A DNA stretch of 64,000 bases from Streptomyces nymphaeiformis (GTDB lineage: Bacteria; Actinomycetota; Actinomycetes; Streptomycetales; Streptomycetaceae), in contig NZ_JACHJY010000001.1 in assembly GCF_014203895.1 (NCBI RefSeq), forward strand, positions 620,001 to 684,000, in the 5' to 3' direction. The notes under the pieces are model-generated. The model did no database searches and had not been told where the DNA came from. It saw only the letters and a program-made list of their open reading frames with translations. Shown here in pieces: positions 52,195 to 60,380 of this stretch. Made by a program: the position numbers and the translations under genes. Numbering within the stretch: position 1 is the first letter of the stretch; each line of letters opens with the position of its first letter.

Positions 52195-53216
52195 CCAGCG
52201 TGACCAGGATCGACAGCGTGCGTCTCGGCGGCCAGGACGGACCGGAGGTCGGCGTCCAGGGCTTCGGAGCCATGGGCATCAGCGAGTTCTACGGCGACAC
52301 CGACGAGGCCGCCGCCCGCGACACCCTCGACGCGGCCCTGGAGGCCGGCGTCACCCTGATCGACACGGCCGACATCTACGGCAGCGGCGCCAACGAGGAG
52401 TTCCTCGCCCCGTTCCTCGCCGCCCACCGCGACGAGGTCACCCTCGCCACCAAGTTCGCCATAGAGCGCCGCGCCGACGACCCCACGTACCGCGGCGTCC
52501 GCAACGACCCGGCGTACGTCAAGAAGGCCGCCGAGGACAGCCTGCGCCGCCTCGGCATCGAGACCATCGACCTCTACTACATGCACCGCCGCGACCCGGA
52601 GGTCCCCTTCGCCGAGTCCGTCGGCGCCATGGCCGAGCTGGTCCAGGAGGGCAAGGTCCGCTTCCTGGGCCTGAGCGAGGTCACCGGGCCCGAACTGCGC
52701 GAGGCGCACGCCGTGCACCCGATCACCGCCCTCCAGTCGGAGTGGTCGCTCTTCTCCCGGGACGTCGAGCGCAGCGCCGTCGGCGCCGCCGCCGAGCTCG
52801 GCGTGACCTTCGTGCCGTACTCGCCGCTCGGCCGGGGCTTCCTGACCGGGGCGTTCGCCGACGCCGGCAAGGAGCTGCCGGGCGGCGACTTCCGCCAGTA
52901 CCAGCCCCGGTTCACCGGCGAGAACGCCGAGCGGAACGCCGCCCTCCTCGACCCGGTCCGGAAGATCGCCGCCGCCCACGGCGCGACCCCGGCCCAGATC
53001 GCCCTCGCCTGGGTGCAGCAGCGCGCCGCCGTGCACGGCCTGACGGTCGTCCCCATCCCCGGCACCCGCAAGCGCTCCCGCCTCCTGGAGAACGCCGCCG
53101 CCACCCGCATCACCCTCACCGCCGCCGAACTCGCCGAACTGGAGCCGATCGCCGGCCTGGTGGCGGGCGACCGCTACCCGGACATGCGCTTCACGTCGGT
53201 GGGCCGCGAGGTCTGA
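52191..53216 (+). CDS. Aldo-keto reductase
   Basis: This 341-residue NADPH-dependent TIM-barrel reductase acts on aldehydes or ketones. The catalytic Asp and Tyr are in LIDTADIYGSGANEE (Tyr about 63), Lys in TLATKFAI (about 87) and His in DLYYMHRRDP (about 130). The cofactor loop VVPIPGTRKRSRLLENAAA is typical of the YajO/IolS-like subgroup. It is coupled to the MerR gene and expected to be induced with it. Confidence 0.94.
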   Translation: MTSVTRIDSVRLGGQDGPEVGVQGFGAMGISEFYGDTDEAAARDTLDAALEAGVTLIDTADIYGSGANEEFLAPFLAAHRDEVTLATKFAIERRADDPTYRGVRNDPAYVKKAAEDSLRRLGIETIDLYYMHRRDPEVPFAESVGAMAELVQEGKVRFLGLSEVTGPELREAHAVHPITALQSEWSLFSRDVERSAVGAAAELGVTFVPYSPLGRGFLTGAFADAGKELPGGDFRQYQPRFTGENAERNAALLDPVRKIAAAHGATPAQIALAWVQQRAAVHGLTVVPIPGTRKRSRLLENAAATRITLTAAELAELEPIAGLVAGDRYPDMRFTSVGREV

Positions 53217-53221
53217 GCGAC

Positions 53222-54418
53222 TCACGCGAGCCCCAGGGCGAAGACCGCGAAACCCGCCGCGAAGACACCCGCCAGGGCGCGGCGGGCCGGGCCGGTCTTC
53301 GCCCACGGGGACTCGAAGACGCGCGCGTACCGGCCGATCAGGACGAGCAGGCCGGCGAAGACCGGCATCCAGGCCAGACGGGCGAGGATCCAGCCGACCG
53401 AGTCCGGCGCGCCCACCAGACCCGCGACCTCGCCGACGTACGAGGCGGGGATCGCGGCGGTCAGCATCGCCGTCTGGTGCCAGCACAGGATCGTCATCGC
53501 GGACAGGTTGACCACGACGACCGGCGCCCACAGCGCGGGCCGCCTCAGGAGCGCGCCGAGCCGGTCCCGGAGCAGGATCGCCGCACCGCTCTGCGCGGCG
53601 GCGAGGGCGAGGACCAGCAGCGACGGCGGGTGCGAGTTGGTGCGGGCCTCGCCGGGGACGCCGACCATCGACGCCGGGTAGCCGAAGACCAGCAGGAGCA
53701 CGGCGAACAGCGCTGCGCCGCCGAGCAGCAGCCCCCACGCGTGGCGCCGGCCGACCCGGCCCTCGCCCCACGAGACGCCGAGCTGATACGCGAACAGCCA
53801 GCCGGGCAGGATGTTCAGGAGGCTCAGCCAGGACGGCACGGCGTCGGCGTACGGCCCGTACCGCAGGAAGTCGACGACGGCGACCGAGCCGAGCAGCGGC
53901 GCCGCGGCCCAGACCCCGAGGCGGCGGGCCGCCCGCACGCACAGCGGGGTCAGCGCGGTGACCACCGTGTACACCCCGACGAACCACAGTGGCTGGATCA
54001 CCAGCGTGGACGCCGTCCGCAGCGTGTCCACGGGCACCCCGAGACCGAAGTGCAGCACGGGCAGCAGCGCCGCCCACACGGCGGTGACCCCGAGCACCGG
54101 ACGCCCGAGCCGGGCGAGCCGGCCGCCGAGCCACGCGCGCGTGGAGCCCGTGTGACGCCGGTACGAGAGGACCGACGCGTACCCGCCGACGAGGAAGAAG
54201 ATCCCCAGCATCTGCAGGACCCAGCTGACCGGCGCGAGACCGGAGAAGGTGCCGAGCGGGCTCGCGTTGTGGATCGCGCCGTCGGAGGAGAGCGTGAAGC
54301 CGCCGAGCAGCCAGTGCCCGGTCGGCACGGCGAGCAGGGCGAGGGCGCGGAGCCCGTCGATCGCCCGGTCGCGGTGGGCGGGCGTGGAGGCCTCGATCTT
54401 CCGGACCAGGGTCTTCAT
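53222..54418 (-). CDS. Acyltransferase-3 family membrane protein
   Basis: This 398-residue protein has about ten transmembrane helices. Acyl_transf_3 features are present: RDRAIDGLRALALLAVPTGHW with the RALA segment and an active-site His, GIFFLVGGYASVLSY, and later LCWHQTAMLT. Such proteins O-acylate surface sugars or small molecules, using acyl-CoA from the cytoplasm. Its ATG overlaps the stop of the DUF1023 hydrolase (ATGA), so they form one operon. Confidence 0.9.
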   Translation of the reverse strand: MKTLVRKIEASTPAHRDRAIDGLRALALLAVPTGHWLLGGFTLSSDGAIHNASPLGTFSGLAPVSWVLQMLGIFFLVGGYASVLSYRRHTGSTRAWLGGRLARLGRPVLGVTAVWAALLPVLHFGLGVPVDTLRTASTLVIQPLWFVGVYTVVTALTPLCVRAARRLGVWAAAPLLGSVAVVDFLRYGPYADAVPSWLSLLNILPGWLFAYQLGVSWGEGRVGRRHAWGLLLGGAALFAVLLLVFGYPASMVGVPGEARTNSHPPSLLVLALAAAQSGAAILLRDRLGALLRRPALWAPVVVVNLSAMTILCWHQTAMLTAAIPASYVGEVAGLVGAPDSVGWILARLAWMPVFAGLLVLIGRYARVFESPWAKTGPARRALAGVFAAGFAVFALGLA

Positions 54419-55395
54419 CGGACGTCCCCCTCGGCGATCGCGGCGAACGTACGGAGGGAGGAGGTGCCGGGCGCGAAGTAGCCGCCGTGCCCGCTGGCGT
54501 CCTCGGCCGGGATCCGGCGCGCCCCGAAGGCCGGGTCGGTGGGGTCGGCGCCGTGCCCGAGGCCGCCGAACTCGACGTTCGGCACCCGGTCGATCCAGTC
54601 CGTGGGATCCTTCGCCGCCCAGACGCGGGCGGAGGTCCCCAGCTCGGAGACGTTCTCGGCACGCATCCCGGGGGAGCCGAAGACCACCAGGTCCTTGGCC
54701 TTCAGGTCGTGGGCGGCGAGGCCGCAGACCACCGAGCCGTAGCTGTGGCAGAAGAGGGACGGCTCGGCCGCGCCCACGGCCGCGAGCCCGTCCGTGAACC
54801 GGGTCAGCCGGTCCGCCCCCGCCTCGGCGAGCCGGCCGGTGGCCGCGTCCAGGCCGACGCCGACCGGGGTGGTGTACCCGGCCCAGGCGATCACGGCCGT
54901 ACGCCCGCCGGTCGCCCGGCGCAGCTCGCTCGCCATGTCGGCGAGCGGCTTCACGTGGTCCGCGTCGACGTCGGAGCCGGGCACGATCACGGCCACGTGC
55001 TCGGCCCGCGCCAGGTCCCCGTAGACCAGGGCCACCTGCCCCCGGCCGCGCGGATCGTGGGCCAGGACCCGGGCCCCGCCGAACTCCCCGCGCGTGGAGC
55101 GGGCGTTGGCCTCGTACCGCAGCTCCAGGGGCGCCCCGTCGAGGTTCCCGACGACCGTCGGGTGCGTCCGGGCCAGCTCTTCCCGTCGTACGGGACTCAG
55201 CCCGGCGAAGAACCGCGCGACCTCGGCCGGCCCCATCCGCTCCGGGTCGGGCAGCCCCGCGGCCCGCCACCCCGCAGTCCCGACCGGGACCCCGGTCACG
55301 GCCTCCTGGGTGCTCCCGGACGCCCAGCCGGCCGTCCCGGCGATCACGCCGGTCACCGCCGCGGCGGTGATCAGGGTCCTCGTGAAGCGGCGCAT
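54415..55395 (-). CDS. DUF1023 alpha/beta-hydrolase, exported
   Basis: This is a 326-residue alpha/beta-hydrolase of the DUF1023 type. An N-terminal hydrophobic signal or anchor (LITAAAVTGVIAGTAG) precedes the hydrolase domain. The nucleophile elbow is FCHSYGSVVCG (Ser about 230), and the late GHGGYFAPGTSSL supplies the catalytic His. It is translationally coupled to an acyltransferase. A paralogue is at 58949-60160. A promoter-region motif shared with the nearby two-component system lies upstream (55461-55499). Substrate unknown; secreted ester hydrolase likely. Confidence 0.9.
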   Translation of the reverse strand: MRRFTRTLITAAAVTGVIAGTAGWASGSTQEAVTGVPVGTAGWRAAGLPDPERMGPAEVARFFAGLSPVRREELARTHPTVVGNLDGAPLELRYEANARSTRGEFGGARVLAHDPRGRGQVALVYGDLARAEHVAVIVPGSDVDADHVKPLADMASELRRATGGRTAVIAWAGYTTPVGVGLDAATGRLAEAGADRLTRFTDGLAAVGAAEPSLFCHSYGSVVCGLAAHDLKAKDLVVFGSPGMRAENVSELGTSARVWAAKDPTDWIDRVPNVEFGGLGHGADPTDPAFGARRIPAEDASGHGGYFAPGTSSLRTFAAIAEGDVR

Positions 55396-55460
55396 CGGCC
55401 CGCCCTCCCTCGCTCGTGTCGTTGGCGAGAGGAAGGTAGGAAGACGAGGGGCGGCGGGAC

Positions 55461-55499
55461 GTCACACCGAGGAGCCAACTCCCGTCTGATACCGGGGTA
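55461..55499. promoter_or_regulatory. Motif upstream of the DUF1023/acyltransferase operon, shared with the kinase promoter
   Basis: CGTCACACCGAGGAGC (55460-55475) and CTGATACCGGGGTA (55486-55499) lie 65-105 nt upstream of the hydrolase start. Nearly the same two blocks occur at 57593-57621 upstream of the kinase gene. Confidence 0.6.
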
Positions 55500-55552
55500 G
55501 GGGGTGGAGGAGCAGCCAACACCAGGGGAGGGGTGGGGTTTTCCCCCGGGTG

Positions 55553-56233
55553 TCAGCTGGTGCCGGGGGTCACCAGGCCCGACTCGTAGGCGAAGACGAC
55601 CGCCTGCGCCCGGTCGCGCAGGTCCAGCTTGGCGAGGACGCGGCCGATGTGGGTCTTCACCGTCTGCTCGGCGAGGACCAGGCTCTCCGCGATCTCCTGG
55701 TTGGACAGGCCGCGGGCGATCAGTTCGAGGACCTCCGTCTCGCGCGGGGTGAGTCCGTTCAGGCGCAGCGCCGTGGCGTCCCGGCGGGGCGCGGGGCGCG
55801 AGGCCGCGAAGTCGGCGATGAGGCGGCGGGTCACGGACGGCGCGAGGAGGGCCTCGCCGGCCGCCACCACCCGTACGGCCGCGATGAGATCGGCCGGCGG
55901 CGCGTCCTTGAGGAGGAAGCCCGACGCGCCCGCGCGCAGCGCCTCGTACACGTAGTCGTCGACGTCGAAGGTGGTCAGCATCAGCACCTTCGGCCGGTGC
56001 GTGACGCCGACGGGCGGGTGCAGGATCTCCCGGGCGGCGGCGAGCCCGTCCAGCTCCGGCATCCGCACGTCCATGAGGACCACGTCCGGGTGCGCCGAGC
56101 GCGCCACCTCCACGCCCTGTCGTCCGTCCGGTGCCTCGCCGACCACGTCGATGTCGGGCTGCGCGGAGAGCAGCGCGGCGAAACCGGCCCGCACCATGGC
56201 CTGGTCGTCGACGATGATCACGCGGATGGTCAC
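55553..56233 (-). CDS. LuxR/NarL-family response regulator
   Basis: This 226-residue regulator has receiver segments IVDDQAMVRAGF, phospho-Asp in VVLMDVRMPELDG (about 55) and KDAPPADL. The LuxR helix-turn-helix is LTPRETEVLELIARGLSNQEIAESL. The GTG at 56233 overlaps the kinase stop (GTGA). It forms a two-component system with the upstream kinase and likely binds the inverted repeat at 57589-57630 and its relative at 55461-55499. Confidence 0.94.
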   Translation of the reverse strand: MTIRVIIVDDQAMVRAGFAALLSAQPDIDVVGEAPDGRQGVEVARSAHPDVVLMDVRMPELDGLAAAREILHPPVGVTHRPKVLMLTTFDVDDYVYEALRAGASGFLLKDAPPADLIAAVRVVAAGEALLAPSVTRRLIADFAASRPAPRRDATALRLNGLTPRETEVLELIARGLSNQEIAESLVLAEQTVKTHIGRVLAKLDLRDRAQAVVFAYESGLVTPGTS

Positions 56234-57555
56234 TCGGTGTCCTTCGTACGCAGGGGAAGCCTGGCCGCGACCCGGAAGCCGCCGTCCGGCAGCGGCCCGG
56301 TGTCCAGCGAGCCGCCGGTCAACCGTACGCGCTCCCGCATGCCGACGAGCCCGTGCCCGGTGCCGGGAACGCCGCGCTCGACGGAGGAACGCTCCTCCAG
56401 GGACGGCCCGTTGACGACGAGGACCGTCAGCCACCCGTCCTCGGCCCGGACCGACACGCGGGTCGAGGCCCCGGGCGCGTGGCGCACGACGTTGGCCAGG
56501 GCCTCCTGCACGATCCGGTACGCGGACAGGTCCACCGCCTGCGGCACCTCGCCGAGGTCGGCGGCGAGCCGCAGCTCGGCCGGCACGCCCGCGCGTACGG
56601 TCGCCTCGACGAGCTGCTGGACCCGGTCGAGGCCCGGCTGCGGGGCCCGCTCGCCCTCGCTGCCGTCGCTGCGGAGGACGGAGAGCAGCCGGCGCATCTC
56701 GGCCAGCGACTCGCGCGCGCTCGCCGCGATCGAGGTGAACTCCTCGCGGGCCGCGTCGGGGAGTTCGGGGATGCGGTACGGGGCCGAGTCCGCCTGCACG
56801 GTGATCACGGACATGTGGTGGGCGACGACGTCGTGCAGCTCGCGCGCGATCCTGGCCCGCTCCTCGAGGAGGGTCCGGTGTGCCCGCTCGGCCTCGCTGA
56901 TGGTCTCCTGCTCGGCGAGGCGGCGCTGGGCGTCACCGCGGGCGCGGACCGCCGAGGTGAGGAGCAGCAGCACACCGCTGAGCACGAGCAGGAGGGTGTG
57001 GATGCTGGTGAACCCGGCGGGCCGGAAGGCCTCCAGGACGTAACCGGCCACGCCGGTCGCCAGCCACACCCCGAACAGCGCCCGACGGGACTCGCGAAGC
57101 CCGAGCGCGACCATGAGGGCGCAGTAGCCGACGAGGACGGGCGGGGGCCAGGGCCAGTACTCCGCGCGGGTCCCGTCCCCCGAGAGCAGCACGAGCGCGC
57201 CGAGCACGTCGGCGGCGAACACGATCCACCAGGCCTGGAGGGGCCGGGCGACGGCGAGCAGCAGCGGCAGCGTCTGCGCGGTGCCGACGGCCCCGGCGAG
57301 GGCGCCGTTGACGCCGTAGTCGTTGATGAGCAGGACGATCGTGGAGGGCAGGAGCGCGCCGACGAACGCGAAGGCGACGGCGTACGGCAACAGCCGCACC
57401 CACCGCTTCGCGGCCCCCGCGAGCAACGGCGCCCCCGGCGTGGCGGGCGTGGTGAGCGCGACCCCCACCCCCTGAAACGCCTCACGCACCCGCGCGAAGC
57501 GACGAACGACGGGGGGATGAACGATGGACGGCTCGTGCCGCGATGCGATACCCAT
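56230..57555 (-). CDS. Sensor histidine kinase, HisKA_3 with membrane sensor
   Basis: This is a 441-residue kinase. Five or six hydrophobic helices in residues 50-200 act as an integral membrane sensor with very short loops (intramembrane-sensing type). The H-box is ERARIARELHDVVAHHMSV (His about 241), the N-box QEALANVVRHA and the G-box GHGLVGMRERV. It lies upstream of and overlaps its regulator gene. A large inverted repeat in its promoter suggests autoregulation. Confidence 0.93.
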   Translation of the reverse strand: MGIASRHEPSIVHPPVVRRFARVREAFQGVGVALTTPATPGAPLLAGAAKRWVRLLPYAVAFAFVGALLPSTIVLLINDYGVNGALAGAVGTAQTLPLLLAVARPLQAWWIVFAADVLGALVLLSGDGTRAEYWPWPPPVLVGYCALMVALGLRESRRALFGVWLATGVAGYVLEAFRPAGFTSIHTLLLVLSGVLLLLTSAVRARGDAQRRLAEQETISEAERAHRTLLEERARIARELHDVVAHHMSVITVQADSAPYRIPELPDAAREEFTSIAASARESLAEMRRLLSVLRSDGSEGERAPQPGLDRVQQLVEATVRAGVPAELRLAADLGEVPQAVDLSAYRIVQEALANVVRHAPGASTRVSVRAEDGWLTVLVVNGPSLEERSSVERGVPGTGHGLVGMRERVRLTGGSLDTGPLPDGGFRVAARLPLRTKDTE

Positions 57556-57588
57556 GACGCCCCCCAGCCTAGGCAGCGCCTTTACACC

Positions 57589-57630
57589 GGGGCGTCATAC
57601 CGAGGGGCTGATACCGGGGTATGACACCCC
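57589..57630. promoter_or_regulatory. Large inverted repeat in the kinase promoter
   Basis: GGGGcGTCATACC (57589-57601) pairs with GGTATGACaCCCC (57618-57630) with one mismatch, around an inner ATACCGGGGTAT pair. It sits 34 nt upstream of the kinase ATG. The left and inner blocks recur at 55461-55499. Confidence 0.65.
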
Positions 57631-57953
57631 CGTTGTGGGCATGCGTTCCGCCGGGGCGGTGCCCACCCCCGTTGTGGGCGGCGCTTCCGCGCCCCGTTGT
57701 GGGCAATCGTTCCGCTGGGGCGAGGGGGGTCCCCCCTGCTCGAGCGAAGCCGAGAGCTTGGGGGAGGGTGGGCACAACGGACCCGCGCTTTGCCGGCGCC
57801 AGAGGCTCCCGAGCCTGAACCCGCACCGCGAGTGACGGCGCACAACGGGGTGCGGGCCAGGGCGCGGGACGCGGAGGCGCCGCTAGGGGCCCGGCACGCG
57901 CAGGGGCACCGCCCGGCGAAGGCGCGGCCCCGCACCGCGAGTGACCCGCACCC
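57631..57953. repeat. Gene-free region of Streptomyces-type intergenic repeats
   Basis: Nothing in this 323-bp stretch supports a gene. CGTTGTGGGC occurs three times (57631, 57670, 57695), with inverted relatives near 57772 and 57839. A hairpin runs from about 57731 to 57765 around CTCGAGCGAAGCCGAGAG, a motif I recognise as a widespread Streptomyces intergenic repeat. CCGCACCGCGAGTGAC is repeated at 57821-57836 and 57930-57945. Short ORFs here overlap in all frames and lack ribosome sites. Confidence 0.8.
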
Positions 57954-58874
57954 TCAAAGCTCCGCCAGGAGCTCCGCCTTCTTCGCCGAGAACTCCGCAT
58001 CCGTGACCAGCCCCGCCCGATGCAGCTCCCCCAGGTGCCGAATCCTTTCAGCCACCGCCCCCGGATCCCGCCTCTCCGCACCCCGCACCCCCGCGGGCAC
58101 GGGCGCGCGGTCCCTGCCCCGTACCGCCGCGAGGACCGCCGCCGCGAACGTGAGGGACTCGTACACCGGCCCGTACCGGCCGAAGACGACGCACGCCGGG
58201 TCCTCGTCGGGCTGGAAGTCCCGGGACCCGCCGCCCCGCGGCACGAGCCGCAGGTACCCGTCGACGCCGTCCGGCGAGCGCCACTCGACCCCGCAGAGGT
58301 CCCGTACGGGAAAGACCTGGTCGCCGGCCTTCCACTTCTCGGAGGACGCCCCCGTCCAGGACCAGCGGAAGGCGACCTCGGAGGTCCCGTCGAAGCTGGC
58401 CCTCCCGTCGTACGCCTTGAAGGACTGCGGCCCGGGCGGCGGCGCCACCAGGAACCGCTCGGCGGGCGCGAAGCCCCCCGAGCTCCCGTCGTCCGCCCCG
58501 TCCGCCCCGTACCCGGAGGCCCCCGCGGCCCCCGGGCGCGACGCGAGGAGCGCCCGCAGCTCGTCCCGGTACTGCTCGGCGAGCGTCTCGCGTTCCGCCG
58601 GGAGCACCAGGCGGTACGGATCGCTGCCCTCCTTGAGCTGCCCCGCGGCCGCCTCCATCAGCGGATCGGCGCCCGGCCTCGGCACGGCGTGCAGCACGAC
58701 GGTGCCCCGCTTGCCGGGCGTGAGCGTCACCGACGCCAGCGCCTCGTGCGGTACGCGTCTCTCACGCAGCGCGCTGAACAGCTTCGGCGTGCGGATCCCC
58801 CGGTCGAAGCGGATGACGAGGGCGTCGCTCTCGAGCTCCCAGGTGGCATGAATTCCGGCCAGCACATCACCCAT
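57954..58874 (-). CDS. DUF4429/SHOCT-domain protein
   Basis: This 306-residue cytoplasmic protein has two tandem DUF4429 (PH-like) domains (DVLAGIHATWELESDALVIRFDRG at the start; SFKAYDGRASFDGTSEVAFRWSW in the middle) and a C-terminal SHOCT helix pair (IRHLGELHRAGLVTDAEFSAKKAELLAEL). SHOCT domains are short oligomerisation segments. Function unknown. The ATG at 58874 has GAGG upstream; an ATG three codons earlier (58883) is possible. Confidence 0.88.
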   Translation of the reverse strand: MGDVLAGIHATWELESDALVIRFDRGIRTPKLFSALRERRVPHEALASVTLTPGKRGTVVLHAVPRPGADPLMEAAAGQLKEGSDPYRLVLPAERETLAEQYRDELRALLASRPGAAGASGYGADGADDGSSGGFAPAERFLVAPPPGPQSFKAYDGRASFDGTSEVAFRWSWTGASSEKWKAGDQVFPVRDLCGVEWRSPDGVDGYLRLVPRGGGSRDFQPDEDPACVVFGRYGPVYESLTFAAAVLAAVRGRDRAPVPAGVRGAERRDPGAVAERIRHLGELHRAGLVTDAEFSAKKAELLAEL

Positions 58875-58948
58875 GCGCCTCATCGTAAGCGGCGTGTGCC
58901 CTTGCGTCGCCCCTGTGAAAGGTCCCGAAATTACGTGATCTACGCGCG

Positions 58949-60160
58949 TCAGGGCCCTTCCGTGCCGGATATTCCGTCGTGGCAAGCGCTGTCGGCACGT
59001 GCGCAGACCAGTCGCGGGTAGGCCCCGACGCCTATCGCGGCGAAGTTGCCGAGGCTCTGCGTACCCGGCGCGAAATAGCCGCTGTGGCCGAGCGCCCCGC
59101 GCGCGGAGAGCAGTCTCGCGCCGAACTCGGGCGCGACCGGGTCCGCGCCGTGCCCGACCCCGCCGACCTCCAGGTGCGGCACGTCCGCTATCCAGTCGTC
59201 GGCGTCCCGCATGGCCCACACGCGCGCGTGGCTGTCGAGGTCGGCGGCCCGATCGACCCGCATGCCGGGGCTTCCGGCCACGGCGAGGTCGGTCACCCGG
59301 GCGGGCAGCCGGGGCGCGGCGACCCCGCAGAGCACGGAGCCGTAGCTGTGGCAGAAGAGCGCCACGCGCGCGCGTGGGGGCAGCGAATCGGTGAGCCCTA
59401 TCAGGCGTACGGCGCCCTCCGCGGCCAGCCGGCCGGTCACCGCGTCGACGCCGATCCCGACGGGCGCGGTGTAGTCGGCCCAGGCGATCACCGCCACGCG
59501 CGCGCGTGGCGAGGTCCGCCGCTCGGCCGCGTAGAGGGCCTCGGCCATGCCGGCGGGGGCGCCGTACCGGCCGTTGGTCTTCTGGAAGGTGAGCAGGTTG
59601 GTGTCGACGCCGGGCACGATCACCGAGACGCGCCGGGCGTGCTCCAGGTCCCCGAGGACCTCGGCGGCCCGCCCCGAACCGGTCGGGTCGAAGGCGAGGA
59701 CCTGCCGGCCGGGCCGCATCAGGGAGGCGAAGCGGTCGACGCGCCGCCGGGCCTCGTGCCGGCCCTCGGGGGAGAGCCTGGCGTCGTCGACCCTGCCCCG
59801 CTCGGCGGCGTACGCGTGCGCGAGGGTGAACCGGTTGGCGCGGTAGCGCAGGGAGACCGGGGCGCCGTTGAGGTTGCCGACGACGAGCGGGTGCCGGGCG
59901 GCGAGCCGTGCGCCGCCCGCCGGGCCGAGCCGGGCGAAGAACGCGGCGATGGTACGGGCCGGGGCGTCCGGGTCGGGCAGCGGGCGGTGGTCGATCCGGT
60001 CCTTCGCCCAGGCGGCGAGCGCGGACTCGCGGGAGGGCCACGGCTCGGGCCGGTGGCGGATGGTGGTCCACCCGGTGATCGAGAGGAGCACGAACACGAC
60101 GGCGAGCGCGAGGAGCGCGCGCGTGGCGACGAAGGCGGGCGAGGCGTCGACGGAGGTCAC
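58949..60160 (-). CDS. DUF1023 alpha/beta-hydrolase, second copy, membrane-anchored
   Basis: This is a 403-residue hydrolase with an N-terminal transmembrane segment (LLALAVVFVLLSITGW). The nucleophile elbow FCHSYGSVLCG and the ending GHSGYFAPGTQSLGNFAAI parallel the other DUF1023 gene (54415-55395), showing common ancestry. It is longer because of a central insertion (about 150-200). The GTG at 60160 is used but its ribosome site is weak. No partner gene is coupled. A C-terminal tail of about 25 residues carries two cysteines. Confidence 0.88.
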   Translation of the reverse strand: MTSVDASPAFVATRALLALAVVFVLLSITGWTTIRHRPEPWPSRESALAAWAKDRIDHRPLPDPDAPARTIAAFFARLGPAGGARLAARHPLVVGNLNGAPVSLRYRANRFTLAHAYAAERGRVDDARLSPEGRHEARRRVDRFASLMRPGRQVLAFDPTGSGRAAEVLGDLEHARRVSVIVPGVDTNLLTFQKTNGRYGAPAGMAEALYAAERRTSPRARVAVIAWADYTAPVGIGVDAVTGRLAAEGAVRLIGLTDSLPPRARVALFCHSYGSVLCGVAAPRLPARVTDLAVAGSPGMRVDRAADLDSHARVWAMRDADDWIADVPHLEVGGVGHGADPVAPEFGARLLSARGALGHSGYFAPGTQSLGNFAAIGVGAYPRLVCARADSACHDGISGTEGP

Positions 60161-60230
60161 GGGCGGCCACCCTACGGGGCCCGGCGCACTGCTCTCGACC
60201 AGGTGGGCCCCGTACCCGGGGTACGAGCGT

Positions 60231-60380
60231 CGCCTCCGCAGGCCTCGCCTGGGTCGGCCCGGCCTCCGTCGGCCCGGCTTCCGTAGGCCTCGCCTCGGTC
60301 GGCCCCGCTTCCGCTGGTCCCGCCTCGGTCGGCCCCGCTTCCGCCGGCCTCGCCTCGGTCGGTCCCGCCTCCGTCAGTCC
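60231..60380. repeat. Ten-copy 15-bp minisatellite
   Basis: Ten consecutive 15-bp units (60231-60380) read, on the minus strand, as the pentads GLTEA, GPTEA, RPAEA, GPTEA, GPAEA, GPTEA, RPTEA, GPTEA, GPTQA, RPAEA in a frame that no gene uses. The array overlaps the TetR stop codon (60374-60376) and fills most of the gap to the DUF1023 gene. Confidence 0.85.

Noticed and set aside
57569..58081. Small ORFs in the repeat region after the kinase
   Set aside because: All are repeat translations with conflicting frames and no ribosome sites; region treated as non-coding.
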